Positions 49,245 through 60,111 of a DNA stretch of 64,000 bases are shown here, in pieces; the first letter of the stretch is position 1, and each line of letters begins with the position of its first letter. The position numbers were made by a program, and so were the translations under genes. Below the pieces are notes generated by a model, which saw only the letters and a program-made list of their open reading frames with translations, had not been told where the DNA came from and made no database searches. Source of the DNA: Euwallacea fornicatus (taxonomy: Eukaryota; Arthropoda; Insecta; Coleoptera; Curculionidae); the NCBI RefSeq assembly GCF_040115645.1, contig NC_089551.1, forward strand, positions 4,526,001 through 4,590,000, read 5' to 3'.

Positions 49245-49701
49245 TTACTTCTTCTTCTTTTGGTCTTTTTGTGCCTTCTTCAACTCTCTTCGTTTTTCTT
49301 TTGAAGCCATATTTGTATACAGTTTGTAGCCGATGAATGCTACAACAAACGAAATTACACTTCGTGCTTATTGAAGTATGCCCTCTATACTAATGTTATA
49401 AACAAAACGTATATTGTTCCATTTAAGTCAATTTCTTACCTAGCAATAGGATCACCAGACTTATCATGGTGAATAAAACTAAAAACTCCACCCAAGGGTT
49501 CGCCACAACATCACCGATAGGGGGTCGTGCTTTACCCTGACCTAGATTTTTAAGCAGCGTTTCCTTATCGACACCTGCGAATGCAGGCAGCTTCCCCAGC
49601 ATTTCCATTAATTTATCCAAATCTTCTTTTGGGGCTAATTCAGCTTCTGGGACCGCATCGGCGACGGCATCTCCCGTTCCTTGTAGCAGATCGTCAGACA
49701 T
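49245..49701 (-). CDS. small single-pass membrane protein, unknown function
   Basis: Exons 49701-49440 and 49339-49245 join in frame (G|CA codon) for 118 aa. The N-terminal half is acidic (DAVADAVPEAELAPKEDLDK). A short helical segment follows (LMEMLGKLPAFAGVDKETLL). One hydrophobic helix runs WVEFLVLFTMISLVILLL and on through the splice into AFIGYKLY. The C-terminus is strongly basic (SKEKRRELKKAQKDQKKKK). There is no signal peptide, so the N-terminus is probably cytosolic with the basic tail on the other side, or the protein is inserted late like a tail-anchored one. I do not recognise the family. It lies downstream of COX7A on the same strand. Confidence 0.7.
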
Positions 49702-50621
49702 TTTGTTAACAACACTAGCGGTCTTTTAAATGTTTTCTGGATGTGAAGTGTGCAGCTTTTTATACTGCATATGAATAAATTTGCTAGCAACATGCGCCAT
49801 GTCACCAAATACTACCAACGTGGTATTGAAATGTTTCCACATCATACTTAAAATTTTTGTTTGTGAACTGATAAGAGAGCAGCATTAACGTTCACAGTTT
49901 GTACCATATTCGTAATTTTTTTTTGGCATAATGGGCTTTATTTTCCATTGAACCAGCAGGACCAGTGTACGTAATAGATTCAGATTAATATCGACAAATA
50001 CGGCAACGGAATCTTCAAAGTGGTACACACAATATCTTATTTAATTAGCTCATTTACATTATCTACTAATGTTTTCCTGTTCACTAGGTATTACCGATAT
50101 TCAGCTCTTTAACATTTAACAATCCAAATCGAAACTATGTACATTGAATTGTGGTGATAAGCCTTATTAAAAAAAATTTTAATGTTTAGTAGTGTTTTCA
50201 GGATATCTTTTTTAGTGCTCTCACTATTTCCAGAATAGTTGGACTTACCAGATTGATTAAACTAGAAAAAAGTCGTTTGTAGGGTTCATTTTAGAAACCT
50301 TTACAATATTGCAAAGGGTTCATTAGAACTTTACCAATGTTGTACTTTTTCCTGGCTTTACCATGTTCTCCTGTCTTATGCAATATTATTTTTTGACAAA
50401 TCAAATGTAATTTAATTAACTCATCATACCCAGTCTTAGTACAAGATGTTCTGAAATTAGAACACAATCATTTAACAGTGTTATTTTATGTTCAAATGTA
50501 TGTCACAGAGTTATAGAAATACACTCAAATTGGGATAAATAACAAATTTTCATAGACATTTATTTTTATATTCACAGATTGACATACCACTAAACTACGA
50601 TAAATCTAGATGTGTTAATAC
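49702..50621. other. spacer between COX7A and the small membrane-protein gene
   Basis: 0.9 kb, AT-rich, with no coding feature. The part next to 49701 should hold that gene's promoter; the COX7A 3' UTR lies at the other end. Confidence 0.4.
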
Positions 50622-51553
50622 TTAACGCCTAAAGGCGATGGTATAAAAAGTGTGTAGTGCTAACCCTGTGCCCACTACCACACCACCTATGGTGGTAAGT
50701 GCTAGTATTCTGTCTCCATATCCACCCTTTAGATGGACTGGAACACTATCATCAGCCTAAAAAAATAAAATATTGAAACTAATAAAGTAATAAGACAAAT
50801 TTGAAAACAAAACTTTACTAAAATTGCATATTGCAAATTGGACCTGAATCAGGTACTACACAGGAGATTGAATTCTTAAAATTTAATTATAGGCTAGGCT
50901 TAGTGAAGACTAATTATGGTGAATTTTGAATTTTGACAAAATTCACATTTTATTTATTGAAAAAATGAGCACACTTCTGCCTAATTACATGAAAGTCAGA
51001 TTAGCTGAACCAAAACTAGTATTTAAATAGTGCCATAAGAATAGCACTGCAATTTTTATGAAGGCAGGTTTAAATATATAATCTATTAATTTGGGCTATT
51101 ATGTGATTTGACAGAGAACCCAGTTAAGCTAACACAAATATTATAGTTTCATAAGATGTTAACTTACCCCAAACTTATCTTGACTCTTCTTCATCTTAGC
51201 ATAACGAGGACTTGGTATTTCTGACGCATGAGAAACTTGACGAGTTCCTCTGACGACTGCTTGAGTAAGAGGAAACAGCTTCTGAAAATTTTGAGACTTA
51301 TGTTAGATGAAGACAAAAATTTTTGTGCCAAAACTGTTACAATCACTTTAAGTAAATATACAAAACACAAATATAAAAACTCCATTGATTTAGTTGATTA
51401 TCAGGATTACGTAAACCTTCCTGGTCGGCGATCTACTTCTTAATTCTTTCCCACATTTGACAATAGTTAAAAGAATGAATAAAATTTAACTGAGACATGC
51501 CGCAGATATTCATAGAATCTTAGAACGATTTTAAATACCTTTGAGACATTCAT
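50622..51553 (-). CDS. COX7A: cytochrome c oxidase subunit 7A
   Basis: Exons 51553-51539 (only five codons, MNVSK), 51281-51168 and 50756-50622 give 87 aa. The presequence is basic and lacks acids (LFPLTQAVVRGTRQVSHAS). The mature part has the family hallmark VPVHLKGGYGDRILALTT (compare IPLYLKGG.AD), followed by the membrane helix GGVVVGTGLALHTFYTIAF and a short RR end. The subunit is a single-helix component of complex IV, involved in dimer and supercomplex contacts. All exon joins are in phase 0. Upstream, within about 200 bp, begins the GC-rich insertion at 51.75 kb. Confidence 0.88.
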
Positions 51554-51749
51554 TTTCAAGATTCTTTGGGGTCTTTGGCAGAAATACAATAATGTGCAGG
51601 TCGGAGTTCAAAGTGAATAAAAGTAAGGATGTCAGATTCAAATTTCAAAACGCCATATGGAATATGTCTAAGTCTGTCATTTACGTCAAAGTCATAAATA
51701 TTAGCCCCGTCCGGAATCGGTGTAGATTTGATTCAAAAGTTGTAAGTGT

Positions 51750-52250
51750 GTCGGGGGGTGATGGCGTGTGGTGCTTTCACCTCCCGACTAGAGTTTGCGG
51801 TGTTCGCGGAACATATAAAGCACTTGTGTAAATATGTAAGGTGTATATATTGTAAATATTAGTTGTAAATATGATGTAAAAAAAAAAACAAAAAGGGAAA
51901 TACAATATATCTTGCACGAACTTAATTCTAACTTGCGTCGTCTCGAGAAGCTAGGGAGGGAGTCTTTTCCCGGTCCTTTGTTCCCGATACTCTACCCCGG
52001 AAAACAAAGGACGGGCCACCGCGCAGGTGCGGGTTAACCCGGGCTCCTTTTTCCCTTTCCGGCAGAATGTTCTAGAATGACCTGCCGGAAGTGCTAGGGG
52101 GAGATTTTTTACCCGGGTTCTGGAGTACCTAGGGAACCGAAGGGTCACCCTAGAGTACGTCACATTGACAAGCCTGACAGGTGACAGTTGCTCCGCTATC
52201 AGCTCCGCCACAAGTGTTATGCATGTCATAGGTTTCATATCAGCAGCGAT
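51750..52250. repeat. GC-rich insertion with three strong hairpins; possible LTR-like element
   Basis: Three stems stand out: 51750-51761 with 51777-51788 (gtcggggggtga / tcacctcccgac, one mismatch), 51973-51982 with 52013-52022 (gtcctttgtt / aacaaaggac, perfect) and 52057-52065 with 52082-52090 (ttccggcag / ctgccggaa, perfect). The left part begins tgtcggg, has an acatataaagc TATA-like box and an A-rich run, as in an LTR. A minus-strand frame at 51951-52304 shows no domain. No second LTR, primer site or target duplication was found, so the LTR reading is only one option; a structured non-coding element is another. Confidence 0.4.
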
Positions 52251-52304
52251 GCCACATCTTTTCAAAATTAATGTGTAGTAGGGATTTAGCAGATATTGGG
52301 GCAA

Positions 52305-53173
52305 CGCTATCTATATTTAGTAGTATTTAACTGTGTTGTCCCAGATCCAGAGTAAATAATTATCAGGCCAATGAACAAAAAAGTAAATATAACAATAATC
52401 TTTATGGCTAACAAATTAACAAATTTAAAAGAAATGTTCTGACTAAACACCATTAAAAGAGCGTACTTAGTCATTAAAATCTCTAAAAGAAATTTCTAAT
52501 TCACTGAAGTAATCATCAACATTAATAATTATGGACGAGATTTCCTTTCTATTAAACATTTTGTCTCTGTGAAACAAAGCTAAAATTTAAAACTCTAAAA
52601 TTCTAATTAAAATCAATTGTAGCAAGGTCATATTATTTTCTAAATGACTTTCAAAATAAATGATAATAGACACAACGTATTCCTTACACCAACTGTTTGA
52701 GAATTTGTGCATTGTAACATTAATAACCACATTAATAATAAATAACCAAAAACAATATTTTAATTCTAAAAAAAACAAATTTTTACCGCCAAAATTGATA
52801 AAAACACAACGGGTTTAACATCATATACACCAAAACATTAAAAAATTAGGTGGCAAGTGTGCAAAAAAAATAGGGTTATGTTTATACACCCAAATATATC
52901 TCTGTTCTTTTTCAGCATATTAATTTTATATGAATTGGCATTCAACGTAACGTTCAATCGTTGCATTTTGTGACGTCAATAAAAAGCTACGGGATTTGAA
53001 CCATTGATGAATAGCAAGATTGATCGTTTATTGGGGACTGGTAGTTATATATAATAGATTCGTAGTTCTTACAAAGAAAAAGAGTAAAAATTGTATTATG
53101 CAGGGAAGTCCTTAGTTTAGGGATAATTGATACTAAAATCTAGCCAAGTATATTACGAAAAAATGGCGATGAA
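52305..53173. other. AT-rich spacer, no gene seen
   Basis: No open frame with family character and no paired repeat was found between the GC-rich insertion and the Tc1-like element. Confidence 0.4.
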
Positions 53174-53175
53174 TA

Positions 53176-55042
53176 GTGACTCAAAATGAAAATGATACAC
53201 CTCTATTGAAATCGATATTTATTAATAAATTTTCATTTACTTAACACTAAACCAGGGTACAAAATTTTTCAAATATTATACTACATCTGTTCTATAATAT
53301 CCATAATTAAAAATAGAAAAAATAATCGTTATAAAGATAGGAACAAAATTAAGATCTATTTGCTTTCAAAACGAATCTCAAAATTAAAATCATATTTCTT
53401 TTTCAATCGTTTTTGCGATAAATTAATATTTAGTTCGTAGCCCCTCAACTATAACTTCGCGAAAAAGATTTGGAATCGATTCTATCAACTTTTTAGTAAA
53501 ATAAGAGGATTTTTTTTTCTTATTCTTCGAGAAAAACGTCTTTTAATTGGTCTTCATTGTAAATCTCATGTTTCCTAATTTTCGCTTCGAATTTAGCCTA
53601 AAAATTTTCTATGACATTAATGTTGGATGATTGTGATGAGGTTTTTATTACATTAGGACAGTTATACAAAAGCCACTCTTTCACAATTTGAGCGCCATGC
53701 TTCAGATCATTGTCCTGGTAGAACATAAAATCGGTAGAAATGTTCAGTTTTGCTATGCTGAGATGTAAATTTTACCGTAATACATCCACTATGCTCATCC
53801 ATAATGCTGTCGATGAATTGCAGAGAGTTAAGTTTGAGGTTCAGCCAAACTATTTTTTTAAAAATTTATTTTACAGGAAACAACACAAAATGTAACTAAC
53901 AATACGGTTACAAAAATTATCATTCTTAAATCTACGTTTTTCCCTATTTATATTAAAATATATGCTGACCATGCATAAGGCTTCCAGAACATTATGAACT
54001 TAATATTAAATCGCAATTAGGGGTAATACGTTTTCTAATCGCAAGTTCTAGATGGTAGTAAACACTACGCAGTTTCTTATTATTTAATTATTAAGCAAAT
54101 TGTTGTGATATAACTAGGGCTGTCCCAGCACTGAACATATAGCCCCAAACCATCACACTCCCTCTTCCGTGTTTAACAGTGGCTCTTAAATTTGGTTTCT
54201 TTAGCGCTTCACTAGGTTTCCTCCAGACCAAAACCACGTTCATCCGATCAAAACAGGTTGAATTTACTTTAATTTGTAAATAAAACCTTTTTCCAAAACT
54301 AATCTCCTTTATCTAAATGCTCTTTGGCAAATTGTACTCTGATCTTTTGATTTTTCAGATTAATCAATGGCTTTTTTCTGGCTGCTCAGCCATGGAATTG
54401 ATTTTTTCGCAAAACTACTTTAATGGTTTTTGGATTCGTTGACTTGTGTAAATGCTTTTCAATTTCTACAGCCAGTTCGAGGGCCTTTGTTCGGGGATTT
54501 GTTTTTACATATCGCACAATTCACCGTTCATTAGCATCACCAACATTTTTTCTTGGGCTTTTTCTTGTTTCTTAATCTTCTTTCACTGTTAAACTTTTCT
54601 ATGATGTGTTGTTTTATTGCAGGACTTGCTTGTAGAATATCGGAGATTGCCCTAATAGACTTGCCTTTTTTTATGATGATCAACTACTAACTCACCTTCT
54701 TTCATAATGATATGTCTTCCCATGTTCGTTTTGAACTAAATTCTAATAAATATCAATACAAGTTAAAAAGAATTGTTTATTCTTTGCATTCGCAAATATC
54801 CTATTATCATAAAATTGACCTGTATCATTTTAATTTTGAGATTCGTTCTGAAAGCAAATAGCATTTAATTTTTTCCTACCTTTGTAAGGATTATTTTTAA
54901 AATTTTTAATTGTGGATATTATAGAGCAGATGTAGCATAATATTTTAAATATTTTGTACCCTGGTTTATTGTTTAGTAAATGGAAATTTATTAATAAATA
55001 TTGATTTCAATACAGGTGTATCATTTTTACTTTGAGCCACTG
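53176..55042. mobile_element. degraded Tc1-like element with IR/DR ends, 1.9 kb
   Basis: The arms of about 215 bp are inverted copies (53176-53390 and about 54825-55042); both carry tgatacacct near the outside and aaacgaatctcaaaatt-type blocks inside. Outer (ctcaaaatgaaaatgata) and inner (ctcaaaattaaaatcata) sites resemble each other, the IR/DR arrangement. TA flanks both ends (53174-53175 and 55043-55044). The transposase is on the minus strand. Confidence 0.78.
53520..54723 (-). pseudogene. Tc1-like transposase, heavily degraded
   Basis: The start MGRHIIMKEGELVVDHHKK opens a helix-turn-helix region broken by stops. Later pieces are readable in three frames: VLFTN.SKFNLF (first Asp replaced, family FSDESKF), MNVVLVWRKPSEALKKPNLR, TVKHGRGSVMVWG, and QDNDLKHGAQIVKEWL with the second Asp. 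The third acidic position lies in a NVIENFWAKFEAKIRKH-like block (stop within it), and the end reads DQLKDVFLEE. The order matches Tc1-like transposases. About 250 bp near 53840-54110 look inserted. Confidence 0.7.
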
Positions 55043-55468
55043 TACGCAGGCATCAGATCTAAACCATGACATCAAATAGTTTACTCCTTTGATATGATCT
55101 GACACAGAGGTGAGTAAATGATACTAAACAAAAACCGCATTTTTCAAGAGAAGAAACTCTTGTAATGGATTTTGGGACATCAAACTTAGGAACAATTTCC
55201 AAGATAATTTATTTTACTATTAGTTCATTAATGCACCTCAATGAACTTTACTAAAATGAGGAATTTAGTGGACAAAGTAAGCATCAATGCGACAAATCGG
55301 GCAAGAGAGAATTTGCAAGTGTAGCTAAGTTCTTAAGTCTTAAATTGAGGGCTAACATACATAAGCAATACTACACACAAGAGGCAATTATCGGCTAAGA
55401 GGTAATTATCAGGTAATTTGCTATCGATATCTTTAAATTATAACACTTAAATAAATGGCGAGATTGAT

Positions 55469-57180
55469 CTTCTATCAGGGTGTTGTAGTCATGCCCATTT
55501 GACGAAACGTCGATATACTTTAATGGAGACATGTTTCGAGAGCCGTGGAAGATTTTTTGTTAAATTTAAATACGTTAAAATGTAAAGGGTCTACCCAAAT
55601 AGACACAGGAAAATGAAAAAAAATTAAAAATGCAAATAGTATCGATGCAATCCAATTTATTGTTTTATTTTGTACATTCATCTATGCCATTTATGTATGA
55701 AAAATAATATAATTCAAATGTTTACCACGATTGGTTTATAGATGTTAATACGATGGTCGAAATTTTAGATGACATTTTTCAACGTGGTCTATTCAATTGC
55801 ATTTACCCCAATAATAATGTTGTTTTCAAGGTCTTGGATGGTAACTGAACGATGATGTACACTTTACTCTTAAAAAATTACCACAAAAAAGTCTAGAGGT
55901 GTCAAATAGAATGAACGAGCAGGTCAAGTCACATTTTCATTTCGCGAAATTACGTGTTCACCAAATTTGGACTACAACAACTCGATGTTTGCACGCGTTG
56001 TATTGCATGTCGCGCCGTCTTGTTGAAGGTAAAGATCCTTTATGTCGATACAATTTTCAGAAAAAAATAATCACTTATCATGGCACGGTATCGGGCAAAA
56101 TTCACAGTAGTCGCATTTTTATCGTCACTTTCAAATGAATAAGAACCAATTATTCCTTTCAACCACAATCCACGCCAAACAGTCACTTTTGGAGGATGCG
56201 TCGGTTGCTTTCAATATTCTTTAGGAGCCTCATTTTCCCCAATGCGACAACTTTGCTTATTTACAGTCCCATTTAACGTGAATCAAGCGCTTCATTTCTA
56301 AAGATGATTTTTGATGAAACAATGGCATCAAGTGCATGGTGTTCAATGAGCCAATCCGAGAAAACACGGACAAAATGATATGTCGGCTTTAATTTTTGTA
56401 TTATTTGAATCTTGTATAGATGTAAATTCACCTCTTCATGCAAATTACATAATTCTTGCGATTGACGAGTTACAGTTAATTTTGGATCCTCCTTGACACT
56501 CTTACAGCAGCGTTATTTTCTAGTGCACGAACACTTTTTCGCCTGCCAGTCTTTGATAGATCACTAACCGAACCAGTTGACTGAAATTTGTGTATTAAAT
56601 GAACGATTGTGCTCTCAATTGGACGGTTATGCCGACCGAAAAAATCACGTATTGCAGGAAAACTATTTTCTTATTTTTGCACTATTTCTATAGTGCTTTT
56701 AAAGAAATTTAATTCGTTGTTCAATCCTCTATGATTCCATAGCGATAAAAGGCAAACATTCAACTGCCAAAATGACGTTTACTTTCATGCACCACTTTTA
56801 TCAGACACATTAGTTTCTTAGGTCCTCTTGAGCCCTAGATCCCCAATTTGAAAATTCGCTGCGGTTATCAATTTCCGCAGGATCTTGCACCTATTAAAAT
56901 TGTCAAATTTTCCGGTCCAATTAGGAAAAGGTAAATTTTTGAATATAAGACCCTATTCATAAATAGGCATTAAAGTTTAATAAAAAATACGAAAATGACC
57001 AAAAAAATTAAGCAGTACCAACAAAAATGATTAAGATGGTAGCTACTTCCGGTTTAACCGAAAGTGCAGCCATTTTGATACTTTTTACTTGGATTTAAAA
57101 TGGTTGATTCTAGCCTGAAACTCCATGAAATTTGAGCATGGAGTTATGATATTGGGGAGCCAAAAATTTTTTAATGTAGG
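55469..57180. mobile_element. mariner-like transposon relic
   Basis: The left boundary looks like a transposon end (atcagggtgttgtagtc at about 55477). The interior holds transposase remnants on the minus strand. A matching right arm was not found by eye; the segment to about 57180 is AT-rich and repeat-like (ccggtttaaccg, gaatagggtc blocks). Boundaries are approximate. Confidence 0.45.
55950..56790 (-). pseudogene. mariner-like transposase relic
   Basis: Readable in pieces: a start-like block ending in stops, then DWQAKKCSCTRK, a SVKEDPKLTVTRQSQELCNL block and HEEVNLYKIQ, then HFVRVFSDWLIEHHALDAIV and SDCLAWIVVERNNWFLF. The SVEEDP..SVTRRSQEL and VWCGL..GGIIGPYFF-type landmarks belong to a transposase family widespread in insects, so the match is by remembered pattern. 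It has many stops and frame changes. Confidence 0.5.
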
Positions 57181-57484
57181 GCTTGAGCAGCTAACCTTGT
57201 ATAATATTCATATTGAATACGAGGGGCACTGCCACACGTGGTATCGATGGAGTCAGACATTCCTCGTATTTAATCGACTAAAAGTTTGTAACAGGTAAGG
57301 TATATTATTAGTTTCCAATTTGTGAACGATCTCTTTGGCAGTAGAAAAAGTGCATGTGCCGCTCTGGGCAAGCAGTAAAACCAAATTCATCTGACATTTC
57401 CACACTATATTTAATTGCTGAGTGTTAAAATAAAAATAAATGATGAAGAACGTTATCACGAAAAAAAACCAGCGCACTACATGT

Positions 57485-58789
57485 TTAAGATGAAGTTCTA
57501 GGCTTACATTCGTCATAGCAACTTCTGAGAAAGATATAATTCTTTTTCTGCGGATTATAAAATTCGTGACCTTTGCTCCAATCGTAGCTTACGGCGTACG
57601 CGAAGATTTGGCCGTTGTGATTGAAGGCGCATTTCGTAATCGGCTGATCCATCAACTCTGATGCTTTCAACTTGGTTCTGGCGTCTTTATCCCAGAAACT
57701 AAAAGAGCCGTCTGCACCTACTGTGGCCAAGGTGCCGTGGACCGGATGAAAGGCGATGTCGTTAACTGCATATATGTCTTGATAACCATTCGGGGTACCG
57801 TTTGACCGATGGCATTTGAAAGTGAAGTTATCTTTGGGGTTGGCCGGATTGGCATACTGGATGGCTACTCGGCCTTCCACGGATCCCAGTGCGAAACCTG
57901 CAGGAGTTTTCTTCTTATCCCTGAAACAAAAACAGACAAAGGGCTTACCGATTCGCAATAAATTAAAGAAATAAAAATGCTACACAATGGGTGTTCCAAT
58001 TTTTTAAACCCTTCTGTTACCTTTTTAAGATTACCAGAACTTACTTAAAAATGGCAAGACATCGATGTTGATACTTTAATGGGCTGTCTAATTTCTTAAA
58101 TTCAGTGGGTTTGCCTTCCAATTGGTAAACAATAATTTGGCGATTGGCGACCCCTACGACCGCCATTGGATAATCCACATCAGCGCAGTAGCACCGTTCT
58201 GGTAAATTGATGCTCAGCAACGGAGTGGGACTGCGAGTGTCCCAAAATTTGAGAGTTTTGTCCCAAGATCCCGTCATTAGGCATGAGTAATTTGGGGCTT
58301 TAATCCAGTGACAGGTTTTAATTGGTGCGTCGTGAACTGCGACTTGGACGACTTGATTGCTGGCTAAATCCCACATTTTTGCTTGTTTGTCACAGCCGGC
58401 CATAAATACCTGATAATTAATACAAATTGATGTTAAGCTGGAACATTTGTGTCTCTGAATTAAGATAAATCACACAACTTATGAAATAACCCTAATACAT
58501 CCCTCTGTACCTTAGAACCATCATCACTCCAGGCAACATCCAAAACAGGTGCGGTGCAGGACTGCATAAACTTGGGAATGCTGGTGCCTGATTGCTCGAT
58601 TTCCCAGCATCTCACATTATTATCCCAACTCCCAGCGACAAGAAAATTCTGCGGAAGTGTTGCCGGTGAAAAAGCCAAAGAACTGATGGAGTCATCTGGC
58701 GGCTGAACAATCTCATAATCTTTCATAGGATTAGTATTGGTCACTGTGGCATTGGCACCAAAACCGCTAATTGTACTTTGGTTGAACAT
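57485..58789 (-). CDS. Rae1: Rae1 mRNA export factor (WD40)
   Basis: Exons 58789-58511, 58409-58045 and 57920-57485 join in frame for 359 aa (human 368). After a short Gly/Asn-rich N-terminus comes PMKDYEIVQPPDDSISSLAF. WD repeats include GSWDNNVRCWEI, CDKQAKMWDLASNQVVQVA, PNYSCLMTGSWDKTLKFWDT and LPERCYCADVDYPMAVV. The third exon holds GSVEGRVAIQYANPANPKDN, FHPVHGTLATVGADGSFSFW and YDWSKGHEFYNPQKKNYIFL, ending ECKPRTSS. Rae1 is a seven-blade propeller that binds the GLEBS motif of Nup98 at the nuclear pore and also acts on spindles. A TTTTAG acceptor 29 bases before the ATG suggests a non-coding first exon. It is divergent from COX5B. Confidence 0.96.
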
Positions 58790-60111
58790 GGAGCTGTATG
58801 ATTTGCTAAAACAAAAATAACTTATTCATATTATTGTCTAAGAGAATTAATCTTTTTAATTCAGTGAAATGTTTGTGCTAGTGCAAAAGCAGAGTATCAT
58901 GTTAGGGTACACAAAAAGCTTAACTGTAAAAGGTTTAATAGAACTTAAGAAATACTGATAAGTGAAACTTTAGTAAAGGGAATTGGTAGTAAATAAAAGT
59001 GGTGCAAAATTACTCATTGATCAGAAATGATCAGATTGTAATATAAGAAATTCCCTACTTGGGTGCGTTAAAAAAATGGGGCTTTTAATCTTTTTACTTG
59101 AAGAACATGCAAATATGGAAAAAATGGGAGGCAGGAGAAAATTTGTAAATAAAATAGTGATTCGATTTTATTTTTAAACAGGCCGGATTCTGCTGCAAAA
59201 AAATTTGAATGAATGTGTACCCCAAATTTGAACGAACTATCTCAAAAAATTCATGAGCAACACGTCTGCAACAGAGACCTTATATGAAATACCTGCTATT
59301 AAGGCTACTTACCACTCAATTTAAATATTAGTGCTGTTAGTGGTGCCCGGTTTTTATTGAAAAATTGATATAATAAATTTTAAGTTCTGAGATTTGTTTG
59401 GTACATATTTGTTGTAGTAATAAACGAACATGAACATGACAACTTTGGGATGACGCATGACAAAATCAATTGCCTGAAATTGGAATTTGGAAAAGTCAAA
59501 AAGAAATTATGGAGGACTTTCAGAAACTGCTACACTAATAATACCTGAGACAGTAAATCCAAGAAAAATTTTAATAAATATTAATATAAAAAATTATTAT
59601 CTTATTTATTTTTAAATCAATTAAATTAAGAAAACAAAATTGATATTGCTGGAACCTGACGAACCATACTTTCCTGTACCGAACATCGGATGAACACTCC
59701 GAACATCGAGAAATCACCGATTTTCTCCTCGTTGATTGGTCAGAATTGTTTATCTGCTTAGGACATTTGGGAATTGGTAACTTAGAATTGGTTGGAAATC
59801 TTTGGCGAACACGGGCGTCCACTCTAGTGCAACAATACGATTATCTAAAGATAAATACTCCTGTCTAATATGTTGACAAATGTCATATAAAACAAGGATA
59901 GTCGAAAAAGTGGAGCTGGGAGCTCACAGGTGCAAGTGCTCAAACTCGCGATTTGATTATCAATACTTCCCACCTTACCGAATACAAGATACCGATTCCA
60001 TTCCTATTTCCAAATTGCTATTTCTTATTACTCCTAGGAACCGTCTCATTTGTTACGTTCTTGCAAAAACTAAATTTCAAAGGCGGAAAAAGCTCCTAGG
60101 AATCGAAAATC
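58790..60111. promoter_or_regulatory. divergent Rae1/COX5B spacer
   Basis: 1.3 kb. The Rae1 side should include an untranslated exon. A minus-strand frame at 59571-59822 begins MDARVRQRFPTNSKLPIPKC but has no recognised domain and turns AT-rich and hydrophobic at its end; I treat it as unproven. The region from 59.64 to 59.80 kb is less AT-rich and may hold a promoter. Confidence 0.4.

Noticed and set aside
51951..52304. 117-codon frame on the minus strand over the GC-rich block
   Set aside because: Length is explained by local GC content, which removes stops; no motif, and it crosses the hairpin stems.
59571..59822. 83-codon frame on the minus strand upstream of Rae1
   Set aside because: No recognised domain; the C-terminal third is translated AT-rich sequence; no splice signal links it to Rae1.
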